Part shown: positions 1-10,854 of the stretch, piece after piece | Position numbering within the stretch: position 1 is the first letter of the stretch | How the letters are laid out: the number at the start of each line of letters is the position of its first letter | Assembly: GCA_921293015.1 (NCBI GenBank) | Contig: OV121091.1 | Span: 8,027,755 to 8,091,754 of the forward strand | Length of the DNA stretch: 64,000 nucleotides | Source: Phorcus lineatus | Lineage: Eukaryota > Mollusca > Gastropoda > Trochida > Trochidae | Direction of reading: 5' to 3' | Made by a program: the position numbers and the translations under genes | Notes under the pieces: model-generated | Databases searched by the model: none | What the model was told of the DNA's origin: nothing | What the model saw: the letters and a program-made list of their open reading frames with translations, nothing else

Positions 1-783
1 AATCCTGTACTCTTTCGTTCTTCAGATCATCCGCAAGCTTCAAATAACGATCCATAAACTTTTGTGCCAGGTTACCAGCACTATGATGAGGTTTCCGTTT
101 ACGCTTTGTAATCCGAAGGACAGTTTTTCTTCTTCTTGGCCTAGGAGAATCGTCAGTAGTCAAGCTGCTGTCGTCATCTAGACTATCAAATGAGCTCACG
201 GATCGTGTGTCATCGTCATCTCCATAGCTCTGCATTTGCTTCACTAATTCCAGTTTATCAGATACATCCATTGCCGCCACCTCCTTTTGGTTAAGTTTCA
301 TACAGTTAACTTCCGTTGACGATATTATATGCAGGAAGGTCCCCATTCGATGGAAAAACATGGCAATAAACTGTATTAGTAAGGCAATACCAAATATGCC
401 CATGAAAATGAGCGAGAAAGGCTCAATAGTAAGTTGATTGTCAGTTTCAGATGTACAGGGAAGGGGAATAGCTAGACCTTTACCCGCCCTTGCTGCGTTT
501 GTGTATTGCAGAGTGAATATGATGACAATAAACAGTGCATTCATGAGGAAGAACATCAGACTCATCTTGTTTCTCAACTGCAACAGATTAGTCTGCATTC
601 TTATCTTATTGTCTTCGTTAGTCTGAAGTGGAAACAAGTATCTCTCAGTGAGCTCCTTCCAGAATCGGATTTCATCTTGCCCAAGGTAGCGAGTGCGGCC
701 CCGTCCTACATCCGGGTCAGACAGCCAGAAAGGTGAGTACTCCTCGTCAGAGATTTGCGCCTGTTGCTCGTACAATGGGTTGT
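1..783 (-). CDS. Chitin synthase copy A, exon 12, C-terminal exon (cut by window edge)
   Basis: This is the last exon, equal to 43,911-44,693 in copy B. It starts in phase 1 after ATGTTACAG with NPLYEQQAQ, then EEYSPFWLSDPDVG and FWKELTERYLFPL. Two membrane spans follow, around MSLMFFLMNALFIVIIFTLQ and FSLIFMGIFGIALLIQFIAM, then HRMGTFLHIISS. This is the standard end of the membrane part in animal chitin synthases. A charged cytoplasmic tail follows. The stop codon would lie left of the window. Against copy B I saw two silent differences. Confidence 0.95.
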
Positions 784-840
784 CTGTAACATATAAACAA
801 AATTATAAATTCAACTGCCATCATTGACTCATATCTTCAA

Positions 841-1368
841 GATCATGTCACATAACACCTGTACTGCACTGGCCAATTGAAGCAAGAATCAAGTTTAAAG
901 TCCTCTGTATGACATACAAATGTCAAAATAATTCCGCACCATTAGACCTTTCAAAGATGTTAAATGACTATATCCCTGCAAAAACTCTTCGATCACAGAA
1001 TTTGAATTTTATCAAGATACCAAACTATAATCATACCAGTTGTGGACAGAAATCATTCAGTAATGCTGCTCCTCGACTTTGGAATCAACTTCCTCACGTC
1101 ATCAAGATATCACCTTCATTGACTGTTTTTAAATCAAAACTCAAAACTTATCTTTTTTCAAGCTATTATTCATAAACATTACTTCATGAAATTTTCCAAC
1201 TGACTGAATTATCTGACTTTATGTATTATATTACTATTCATATGCTATGATTTATACTCTTCTCTTAGATTTTATTCATGCCAATACTTCACACCATTAC
1301 CTTTTATTCTAACATGTATATGCGCTTTGAGCATGCACCTTCTGTATGGATATAACCTTTATAAATAC

Positions 1369-1402
<34 letters not shown>
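841..1402 (+). mobile_element. CR1-like LINE 3' fragment with (TTA)n tail, copy A intron 11
   Basis: A 5'-truncated LINE, antisense to the chitin synthase gene. It encodes LHWPIEARIKFKVL, then SFSNAAPRLWNQLP and FKSKLKTYLF, the usual C-terminal end of CR1/L2-type reverse transcriptase proteins (compare the same motifs at 34.67-34.97 kb). The coding stretch ends with a stop at 1,173-1,175. A short 3' UTR follows and then (TTA)n at 1,369-1,402, typical of the microsatellite tails of this LINE class. Confidence 0.85.
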
Positions 1403-1466
1403 CATTTCTAATTAATGTGTCTTCGTCTGCACCACTCGCATTTGACAGATTTGCTTAATACCCCCT

Positions 1467-2760
1467 TTACACCAAGCCCGTTCTCAGTACGTTTGGGCTC
1501 GAACTGTCTGACAACTGTCTAAGGACGACGTTGTGCCAACTGTTTACGAACTTTATGAACTGGCTCGGACGTACTAAAAACGGGAAGGTGCTCCAGAACG
1601 TTTAACATGTTGAACGTTCTCCCGTCCTGAAACTGGACGGAGTAAAAACGTACTGAAAACGGGATTGCCGTACTGCGAAGGGAACTGTCGTACTTCGATC
1701 TGACTAAGGACGAGTAAGAACGTTGCGCAGTCGGGAATCGATTGCAATACGTTTGTGCACAGTTTCGACCCCGTTCATCCCGTCTTCAGTCTGGTCTAAC
1801 TCGGTCTCAGTACGACCATAGTCAGTTGTTCTTACGTCCTAATAAGTGTAAAATATTGAAAATGTTCTGATTCCGTTTGTAGTATGTTCTTACACAGTCA
1901 TAAAAGTTCGAAATAAGGTCCTCATTGCGTTCTACTCGTTCTTAGTACATTTGCAAAGTTCTCATACAGTTCTTACTACGTTTGCAGTTCGGTATGTGGG
2001 GACGGGTATAATATACACATGTGTTAATACATTTATCATTCTGGATAGAGAAGTTATAAGAGAAACATGAACCAAATTACAGCTCTCAGTATGATGAATG
2101 TTGGTTTCCTGCAGTTTGTGATGGAAACAGAGAAACAATGTGAAGTGTTGTTTGCTCAAGAACAGAGAAAAAGAACAAGAACATGTTGGGTGAGGACCTG
2201 GCTTAAACCTGAAAAGCGAATAGCTGTCGGATATTATCATCAGCTGATGGAGGAGTTGCGCCTGGATGATCAGGAGTCCTTCTATAACTCCACCCATGTT
2301 TGGCGAACTTCTTGAACGGGCAAGGACGTGCTGGGTATTTATAGAAAACGGGCAAGAACTGGGTGATTTTACAAGATGCAGTGATAACGGAATCAGGACG
2401 TAGTGAAAATGGAAATAACTGTCTTAAAACGAATTAGTCGCAGCTAGGACGGAATTGTGCGTATCAAGAACGAGATTGGTCTAGTTTAGAACGGATATGA
2501 ACTGTCTAAGAACGGAACTGAACTGGTTAAAGACGTCCCGAAAACGAGGCGAACGGGCAATACTATCCAATCTAAACGTGTGAGAAACTGCCTGAGGACG
2601 GGGTAAAGACTAGATGAACGTGCTGAGAACTGTGTATGAACGAACTTGCGTCATATTTGGATAAAATATAACCAATCGTTACTCGTTTCCATCCCGTTTG
2701 AGGCCGTTTTGCTTTTAATTTGGGACGGATTAGGACGTATTGAGACCGACCTTGGTGTAA
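1467..2760 (+). mobile_element. PIF/Harbinger-like element, copy A
   Basis: About 1.29 kb bounded by imperfect inverted repeats. The left end reads TTACACCAAG and the right end CTTGGTGTAA, and similarity continues inward through a CTCARTACGT stretch. In the middle, plus strand, about 2,160-2,310 encodes RTCWVRTWLKPEKR, a variable part and LMEELRLDDQESF. This resembles the N-terminal part of PIF/Harbinger transposases (W-V-x-x-W-L, L-M-x-E-L-R-x-x-D). The DDE domain is absent, so it is non-autonomous. The flanks are made of many short ACGGG/CGTTCT-like words. I did not find a clean target-site duplication. Confidence 0.55.
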
Positions 2761-3379
2761 CTTAGGCATAAAATACTTCGTTTGGCTTGTACTGGTCAAA
2801 TCGGCTTTTTCTTTTCTTGTCACCATTTCAAGTTAATTTAAATTCATCAGGTCGTTTCGCTCTTCAGAAAGTTATCTGATTGTTAGACGGAAAACCACTG
2901 TATTTTCGTTTAGAAAAAAATTCATTTTTCTGATTATCACAAATTTAAAAATATATCTTAACTTTAAGATATCCGCTGTTTTCTATTATATTGAACTCTC
3001 GTTAAATAATTAGGTTTAATACTCTATAAAGGGGATAATCTCAACGATCGTAGGTATTTCACATTTTACATATATATAAGGTCTTGCAAGGAATTTACCT
3101 TCAGTGACATTGCATTTCATATTCTATCACGAAATATTTAGTAAATTTAAAAGAATGATGTTTTTCAATTGTAAAAAAAGTACTACGCATTTAAAAGGTT
3201 TGTCTACTGAAGGGTTTTAATGAAGAAAATAATATTTTAGTTGATACAGTAACTTTAATGAAAACTATATATGACGAAAAAGAAGTTTAAGAAATCAAAC
3301 GTATAAATTATGGAATAAACTTATTGTATCGGGCTGTAATATATAATCACTAGGCTTTGGGGCATGGACTCACTAAATC
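2761..3379. other. Intron 11, AT-rich, nothing recognised (copy B 46,702-47,320)
   Basis: Sequence between the Harbinger-like element and the ~130-bp array. No coding, RNA or repeat feature seen. Confidence 0.5.
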
Positions 3380-4262
3380 TGAAATCCACAATGGCCATTA
3401 CATATTCCGGCTTTCTAACCATTTTCCTCCTTGATAATAAGATGAAAATAGTTTTTTGATTGCGAATTTTGTAATTAATAATCCCTGCTAGGTAAGGAGT
3501 TTGTACAAAACATTTAAGATTTTTAGTCATTTAAATTCTGTTATGAATTCGAAAATACGTTTTTGAGGTTGTGGCCCCTATTACCCTTAGGGTCCAAGGG
3601 TAACCAAATCTATCAATGAAAATCCCAGTTAGCTAGGGAATATTACACATTTAAGCTTTCTGGTCTTTTTCTTTCCTGAAAAGAAGATGAAAATAGTTTT
3701 TAAGGCGTAGCCCCTGTCACCTTTATAAGGGACCAAGGGTCACCAAATTTGTGAATTATGATTAACATTAACCAGGTGGTCTGTACACAACATTTCAGCT
3801 TTCTATGCCCCTTTTCTGGGAAAGACGATGAAAACAGGTTTATAGGGCGTGGTCAAGGAATCATTAGATCTTTTATCTTTAATTCATATCAGCAAAGGAG
3901 TCTCTCAACAACATTTAATTTTTTTAGATGCTTTGCTTGTGATGAAGGAGACAAAAATAGGTTGTATGCGTGGCCCCTTAGCTTCATTTTTGGTAAAATG
4001 GTCATCAATATTAATTCTATTAGTTCTAATCCGCATTATTAAACCACACAACATTTCCGCTTTCTGGGCACTTTGCATCTGGAAAATTAGACATCTGGAA
4101 ATAAGTTTTGAGGGCATATCAAGGGCCACAAGGTCACAAAATTTAAAATCATAATCTCAATTAATCATTGGAATCTATACTCAACATTTCAGCTTTAAAG
4201 GATTTTGTTTCTGAATAAAAATATGAAATTAAGTTTTAAAATTAAGGTCATAGGCCCCTAAT
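3380..4262. repeat. Degenerate ~130-bp tandem repeat (copy A)
   Basis: Roughly seven diverged units. The anchor CATTTCAGCTTTCTG, followed by a GAAGATGAAAATAG-like word and then a GGGTCACCAAAT-like word, recurs near 3,395, 3,510, 3,650, 3,791, 3,912, 4,051 and 4,183. Spacing is about 115-141 bases. The unit is the reverse complement of the 146-bp unit at 39.08-40.26 kb, strongly diverged. Open reading frames here are by-products of the repeats. Confidence 0.75.
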
Positions 4263-5604
4263 AAAGAAATTGATGAAAACATAACTTAAAATGGATAATA
4301 TTATTTATAATGAAATATGAAATTTATCTATGTTAGGAATAAGATTTGTTTTTGTAAATTACTCTGATGAAGACATGAATTCATCGAAAGAATTGTTTTG
4401 TTAAGAAAATAACTATGCACATAACTTTGATGAAAATTGTCTTTGATGAATAAATTGACTGATGAAAACGTTCGTTGATACAAAGATGACCCTGATTTAT
4501 TTAATGATTCAAATGACTAATATATACAACATTTAAGAAATTAATCAATCAACAAGATAAACAAAATCATGATTGAGGCGATGGTTACCAAAACATGATC
4601 ATACGAGGGACAGTCAATAAGTTCGTTGAAGAGGATTTAAAACAGAAGCCAATTGTTGTGATTTGATTCAATTTTTCAATATAATCTTCCTTGACCTCGG
4701 TGCACAGTCTTTGAGACATAAAATGCCCTTGCGGTAGAAGTCTTCTGAATGGTCCCTCAGCCACGCCTTATTACCTCCCTTGAGTTAATCATCATAAATG
4801 TGTGTATCAAATTGCGAAAAAGAAAGAAGTCGCTTGTGTCCGATCTGAACTGTATGGCGAGTGTTTAAGTTCTTCAAAACCACATTGTTGAAATGAAGCC
4901 TGTGCAATACGAACCTTGTGCACTGGATCCTTATCAAAAGAAGTATTGTGACGCTCATATAGAGTATTATGACGCTCATATAGTATTATGTCTCAACATC
5001 ATTATTATTTTGATGGTACAGTTATCTTATCAAGTATCAAATATTGCCTATCTTTAAATTAACAATATCCAAGTTATCCTCGTGCTACGACATTTAGGTT
5101 ACCTCTACTAGGAATAATTTAATCAAAATAGTTATCATACACTCGGCTAGCATTTGGTCAAGGATGGAAACTAAATATTTTGCATTCATATGATAATACC
5201 GGGAACACCTTGACATCAAATATATGTTTTAAAAACGACAGTGGTATTTTCTGATAACAAGATATTTGTTATCTAAGAATCATTTAACCTTAAAAAACCT
5301 TCCTTTGTGTAACAAAGCAAGATCCACTACATGAAAATGGACACATAAGTATATATTCGTTGATACAACTTCAAGCACTTTTTAATATAATTTTTTTCAA
5401 ATCATATCATCTCAACTTGCCTCCTTTCCTAAAAACAGCAATGTTTATTTTTTCAGTGTTTATGATAATGTTTCAGCCCCAATTTCAATTGCTAAAGAAG
5501 GATGGTTTTATAACTATTTCAAAATGACCCTCCCCAAACTTTCGTATTTTTTCTGACCCCCCCCCCCCCCTTGTAATAAATGACCGGTCCCTTATATAAC
5601 TAGT
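4263..5604. other. Intron 11, no recognised gene (copy A; copy B 48,204-49,536)
   Basis: AT-rich intronic DNA. The only structure I see is a two-unit repeat of GACGCTCATATAG at about 4,951-4,982 and a poly-C run at 5,557-5,570 (14 C; 12 in copy B). Copy B has a small replacement near 49,239 relative to 5,300. Confidence 0.6.
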
Positions 5605-5813
5605 ATCCATGTATATTGGACGTGAGATCTACACCTCTGTGCATTCATAAGGCTGTTTTTAGATTTTCATGGAAAACCAGTATTTGTCATATATATATGT
5701 CTTTTGGACATGAAAAGTTAAGATGTTTTGATTTTATATCATTACATATGACATTTAGGTTCGTATCAAAGGTGAATAATATGTTATGAAAATCACGGAG
5801 TGGCATTTTAAGA
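5605..5813. repeat. Dispersed repeat R1, copy A
   Basis: About 210 bp, from TATCCATGTATATTGG to AATCACGGAGTGGC, that recurs at about 49,537-49,745 (same site in copy B). It recurs again, more diverged, at about 60,452-60,665 inside the segment found only in copy B. No coding content; family unknown. Confidence 0.7.
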
Positions 5814-6218
5814 TTAGAAAGAACAACACAGTATTTCCTTCCAATAAATACTAGTGCCAATCCATTTTCTGATTTAAAAGTGTGTTTTTAAACCTTAAAC
5901 AGTGTTATTCTACAAAACTCAAAGTCATTCAACCTTCCACTTCCTTGAGGTACAAAGAGTGGAATGATAACTCAATAGTATGTCATTCAACCTGAAAAAA
6001 ATTTACTGTCCAATATATTTATCTAGGTTCATTACATTGTCACTTCAAGTGACGGTGCTTGTTCTATTTTGGATGGAATAGATTTCTGTCTTTGCTCTCC
6101 TCCATTATGGTCCATTCAACATTGATTCCGTCTTATCTTCACTCACGTTGATGGTGTTAAACGCCTTTCCTGATGTATCATAACAACACTCAGCTATTAG
6201 CTTGACAGCTGAAGATGC

Positions 6219-6445
6219 TTAAAGGGGCAGAATATACTTATATGTTGTTATAAATGGGAAAGATATGTCAAACTTTAAAAATGGTGTTATTATGCGAAGA
6301 ACTACTGGTTGTATCCGAAAATTACCATTGTAATGTTGATCAGTTCAGTATGGTGACAATAAACAGCTTAGAGTTGTATTTTTGTGATCGAAAACCGGAC
6401 AGTGGCGCGCACTAATGACTCAAACGTAATTTCGGAAACTTATAA
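6219..6445. repeat. Dispersed repeat R2 (core GATCGAAAACCGGACAGTGG)
   Basis: This stretch and 12,505-12,700 share a scattered match ending in a strongly conserved core: GTGACAATA, then GATCGAAAACCGGACAGTGG followed by CGCGC and CAAACGTAATTT. Counterparts in copy B lie at about 50,149-50,375 and 56,428-56,623. It does not encode protein. It could be a short non-autonomous element, family not recognised. Confidence 0.65.
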
Positions 6446-7031
6446 ACAGCAGACATAATGGCATATAAGGTATGGTAGTATTTCGCATATCACATAAGTA
6501 GTATCGTAGATTTTGAGCAAGGCCCTGTTACAGTCAAGTTCATAACATCACAATTTTTAAATCATCAAGTAATGACATCACAATGCTATGACGTCATAAA
6601 CATGTAGACAAAGACAACACCACACTGAGTGTTTTAGAGTGGTGCAGTGTCAAGAAATATACATTTTTAATGGAATTGAAATGGAAAATTATTTTGGATG
6701 AAATATAGAATCTCACCATCGTGACTTTTGATATCAATTAAATCAAACGAGTTCAAATAAGTTCGGTTGAAATTAAATTAAGGGGTAAAAATGCACGACA
6801 TTCAACCCAAAAATAAAAAACAGAATGGATTTATCTCCTAATTAACTGACATTAATATTTATGCCAACAACTCTTTGAATCCTTCAGTGACCCCAATTTT
6901 CTTACATATATTAGGAAAACATACACATAAACCTATGACACAAAATATCATTAGATTCCTAAATATTTTATTTTATACGTCGCTCCTTTGAATACATTTT
7001 TTCTTAGCACAGATTGAAGAGCAGGACTTAC
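6446..7031. other. Intron 11 remainder, nothing recognised (copy B 50,376-50,961)
   Basis: AT-rich sequence next to the exon 11 donor. It contains two ATGACATCACAAT/ATGACGTCATAA-like words near 6,570-6,600 but no coding or repeat structure I can name. Confidence 0.5.
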
Positions 7032-7341
7032 GTCTGACGACTCCATCTGCACTCAGACTGCTTATGATTTCCTCCCCTCCGTGTCCCTCCGTCGTCGAAA
7101 CGTCCGCAGCTCCTCCGCCTAACTGCTGCTCTTCTGTCCATCCCCGGTCGTCAGTGATATGGATGGTAGGGGACTGTGGGTTGGTTTCAACGCCTCGTTT
7201 CATCCCTCTCACCGACTGCTCAATTGTTTCCAGTTTCTCGAGCACCGCACTGAACTTGCTGCTCTCCTGGTCAACCCTTGGACGCGGACAGCAGATGCAG
7301 CGAAACAGGTTGCCGAATGAAAAACCATACTCGCTTTCAAC
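7032..7341 (-). CDS. Chitin synthase copy A, exon 11 (Cys cluster and linker)
   Basis: A 310-bp exon starting VESEYGFSFGNLFRCICCPR, with the short Cys-rich patch expected after the SWGTRE segment. A helical stretch around SAVLEKLETIEQSVRGMK follows and could be a short coiled coil. The rest is a low-complexity acidic linker. The acceptor is GAACAG and the donor GTAAGT; it ends in phase 1. Copy B differs by a His to Arg change in the PTI-H-ITDD segment and a silent Val codon. Confidence 0.9.
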
Positions 7342-7485
7342 CTGTTCTCAAAGCAATAAATATTACAATTAAATAAACTGGAATTGTAACTGTAATAACT
7401 GTGTTGTGTTTTGTGCCAAAATGGTACTGTAAAACTGAGCCACAGCGCATCTACAATTGTATTGTTCGCCTAGTAATGTACGCCG

Positions 7486-7539
7486 CCAATGGCTGAAATA
7501 TTGCCCAAGCGGCGATAAACAATAACTCACTCATTCGCC
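7486..7539. repeat. SINE-like tail fragment (also 51,415-51,468)
   Basis: The words GGCTGAAATATTGCC, AAGCGGCGATAAACAATAAC and TCACTCATTC in this order resemble the 3' end of a very common gastropod (abalone) dispersed repeat that ends in CTCACTCACTC. The match is from memory. If right, it is the best taxonomic clue apart from the gene family. Confidence 0.45.
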
Positions 7540-7929
7540 TAGTAGACATAACTTTAAAAGAAAATCTACCACTTGATCTAATAACATACTTAGTATCATA
7601 AGAAATATTGCACAGAAAATGAGATAGAGGCCGGAAAAGGATATATATATATCCATATATGAACTAATTTAGAATTGTTTCCACGGAATCCAGCAAAATA
7701 AAGCCCGAAAAGAAAGCAGAAGGTCCCTACCTTCCATATGCAGTAAGTCATGGCCATGGCAACCAGACGTAATAAATTGAGCAAAAATCTAAAGCTTTTC
7801 ATCCGGATTATTTCGGGCTAGATTTTTGACAATAGCTTTCAGGCAATTATGTTAGTATCATGCTGTGACAGAAGACCTTGAAATCCAAAGAAAACAAAAT
7901 ACTTCTTTTTAGAAAGTCTTTTTTCATTT

Positions 7930-9010
7930 TCATTGATAACGTTCAGGATATCACAATACCCTCCAAAACGAAGTTTATAGTCTGGAGAACAATTGGTTTG
8001 AAGAGTTCAGTAACGGTTGTGGCCTACTCTGTCGTCTCCCAAATATACTCGATAGCATTAAGGTCGGGTTTACACTACTGCAAGTCCAGGACTTGGACAC
8101 TGCGTAAGAATATCGAGCGTTGCCTTGGTAGAACGATAGTCCAGGTCAATGTCTCTGCATAAAACGAAGCAAAACAGTTTGAAAATTTTATCCCTGTACC
8201 GAACAGTATATAAGTTTCCACGTCCATCTGCTCAAAATGAATCTCATACCATGATGCTGACTCGGTCATCTTCATGGACGCACACTAGCGCGTGACGTTC
8301 ACCTCGCCTAACGTGCACTAAATTCCACCAGAAAACCAAATTCCACTACCAATTCCAAATCAAACCCTAATGTGTCTTGTGGTCCATACAAGTCGGTTAC
8401 GGCGGTTAAGAGGTGTCAATATTGATCCATTATAGGGTCTCCGAGCCCCCCAAAAGAAATGTCTTAAAGTTTGTGCAGTTACCCTTCCGTCAAACATCTC
8501 TCTACTTGTGGAGATTGCACTCAATTGTTTAAATCTGAAAGTACAGTTCCCCCACCCTTACTCGTCATGGATGGGCATTGATATCCGTATGGATGAAGTT
8601 ATCCCCGATAGCTCAAGCGTAAGATTTTACGTAGACTTTGAAGATATGATGTACCTTAAACAGATATCAGTCATGGTGTCATTCGCGAGAACATGCACCT
8701 CAGTCTTTCCATCCATGACTAAACCTCCTCCAAACCTGTCAATATCAACAAGGTAATCATGATCCAAATGATGCCCCTGTCTTCCCCTCACACTTACACA
8801 TCTTTCAGTAAAGACGAAACAGTCTTTCAGTAAACGAAACAGAAATCATGCATGAACAACACAGGCCTCCAGTGATGAGCAGTCCAATCTACATGCTCCT
8901 CAGCTTTTTTACGACATGCACCACGATGAGTAGAAGCTAAGGGGATTCGAACACATGGTCGTCTTGCATTCAAACCCCTCTTATTCAGTCGTCTACGCAC
9001 AGTTTGTGTG
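7930..9010 (-). pseudogene. Tc1/mariner-like transposase remnant, copy A intron 10
   Basis: Minus-strand fragments in different frames. From high to low they read VRRRLNKRGLNARRPCVR, then HVDWTAHHWRPVLF (the block before the first catalytic Asp), RFGGGLVMDG, and further on PDLNAIEYIWE (third catalytic motif). A further fragment, PLNRRNRLVWTTRH, lies out of order, so at least two fragments may be nested. Many stops and shifts; not functional. Confidence 0.75.
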
Positions 9011-9735
9011 GAACGTTGACCCCATGCGACTCAAACTTATTTTAATCATTCATTAAATGTATGTTTCGATAAGTTTTTTTCACAACGCCTTTTTATGTTC
9101 AATGGCTCGTAGTCGATGATATATAATACGAGCCAGTAAGTAAATAAACGAACATAAAAATAACATTTTAAGCAGGTACGAACAGTATAAATAGCTAAAT
9201 GATTTTAAAATATATTTCAGTATCAAACTTCATACATGAATATGAATATTATTAGCAGGTTTAAATATCCATCGTTCCATCTAAAAGTCTGGCAGATCCG
9301 CTGTTGGGATTATAGAGAGTCACAACTTACGTTTAAATTTAGCTACTTAATCACAACTCTACATTCAGTTCTGTCCATTTTGGTAGGCAATGAGGAGGTA
9401 CCATTGAAGAAGAGGCTATCATAGGCAACTGAAGCGTGTGCTTCTCTTGATTTTCGATGCACAATATTGTTGCGTTTCTATATTTGTCCATATTCAGGCC
9501 AGAAACATTTTGGAAAACCTTCTAATTAGGTCCTCATTTAAGTTTACCAACATAAATTGTCCTTTCCTATGGTCTTCATTTAAAATGTCCAAACTCAGAT
9601 CAATTCCCTATGAATTTTAACCTAGTATTCCAATGTTTATTTAGTTTTGATAAAAATTAATAAAGAACATAAAATTATGATCCTATAATCATACAATACA
9701 AATGAATGAAAGAGAAATATTGCAAAATGATTTAC
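9011..9735. other. Intron 10, remainder, nothing recognised (copy B 52,939-53,658)
   Basis: AT-rich intron next to the exon 10 donor. The two copies differ here by an 8-bp indel in an ATCCATC word (9,266-9,281 versus 53,195-53,205). Confidence 0.5.
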
Positions 9736-10119
9736 CTTATCTTCATAATTGAACATGTTCAAAAGTGACTGTAATTTCTTCGATTTTATCTTTGTTTGCA
9801 TCTCTTTTACTTTGCTTGGTGCAGCAGGTTGCGCCACCTCTCTAGTGCCCCATGATACAACGTGGATGTTACAGATTGAGTAAATCATCAGTAACATCGA
9901 CATGCTTGGTATGGCCAAAAAGTACAAGGCTCCATGGACGAGGCAAGTCATTTCCATAGGGTGCATGACAGCAGAGATTATAAACACACCAATAATGAAT
10001 ATCATAAAAATTGTTGTTGGTGAGCAAATGCCCTCTCTCTTCATCTCTAGTGCCAGACCCACCACGACGAGCATCATGACGAGGGCATATCCGCCAGATA
10101 ACACAGCCGCAAGTTTCAG
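9736..10119 (-). CDS. Chitin synthase copy A, exon 10 (SWGTRE membrane segment)
   Basis: A 384-bp (128-codon) exon in phase 0 on both sides. It starts LKLAAVLSGGYALVMM after TTGCAG and contains membrane spans around YALVMMLVVVGLAL, TTIFMIFIIGVFIIS and LVHGALYFLAIPSMSMLLM. They are followed by NIHVVSWGTREVA. SWGTRE is the invariant block at the end of the five-span cluster, thought to take part in chitin translocation. A Lys-rich linker ends at NYEDK before GTAAAT. The coding sequence appears identical in copy B. Confidence 0.95.
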
Positions 10120-10854
10120 CTGCAACGAGTAGAAGAATAATTCAAATAATGTTCAACTAATTATTGAAATTCTTAGAGAGACGGACCTGATTTCCGATTT
10201 AATGTAAATAAAATTAAACCAATAAGAGAAATTAAAGAATATTTTAGAAGAAAAAATAACTATCACTGAAGGTATTGCATTAGCGTTTAGGAAGTACATG
10301 TTTTTGTAATTGACGTTTAACATTTCAAAAGCAAAAGAAAAGAAATAAACAAATCCAGATTTCCCAAAGGTATGTCTTTTCAAATTCGAATTATATATCC
10401 TTTTTGTATTTTGAGATTGGGAATTTTGCAATTTATGGAATTGAAAATATGATCGACATCGAAGTTTAGCATTTTGCATGATGCAGCAGATGGCAATTTT
10501 ACATAAACGAGGCAGACTAGGATTGAAAGTAAAGCAAGAGGCATTTTTAGTAGGATTTAGTATGCAGGGTAATGTAACTACTTTAAGGTTGCTTATTATG
10601 AAAAAATAGGATACAAAGCTCAAGAAAAGTTTAAAATTGAAAAACAAAATGGCCACCACAATTGCCAAAAGTGCCAAGGGACCACCAAATATACAATTTA
10701 CGATTCCCATTGATTTAGAAGTCTGTTAACAAGATGTTCAGTATTCTATGTTCAGACTGATCATCCTGGAAGCGATTAGATTAAGCTTGCATTCAATTGG
10801 TTATTAATTGTCTAAAACGATCTTATCTTTAATTGGTGTTAACGCCTTTATGTA
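10120..10854 (-). other. Intron 9 stretch with a 185-codon open frame (copy B 54,043-54,777)
   Basis: Minus strand 10,153-10,710 is open for 185 codons, starts MGIVNCIFGGPLALLAIVVA and is hydrophobic at its N-terminus. It ends just before exon 10. Both copies keep it open with one amino-acid difference. I recognise no family, and the composition is that of translated AT-rich intron. I regard it as chance unless transcripts show otherwise. Confidence 0.3.

Noticed and set aside
438-736. Plus-strand open frames opposite exon 12 (and 44,348-44,646)
   Set aside because: They are antisense shadows of the chitin synthase C-terminal exon; the minus strand carries the family motifs.
7596-7802. Possible extra hydrophobic chitin synthase exon ending CIWK before GTAGGG
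   Set aside because: Exons 10 and 11 already join in phase 0 with the family order, and the text matches no chitin synthase block.
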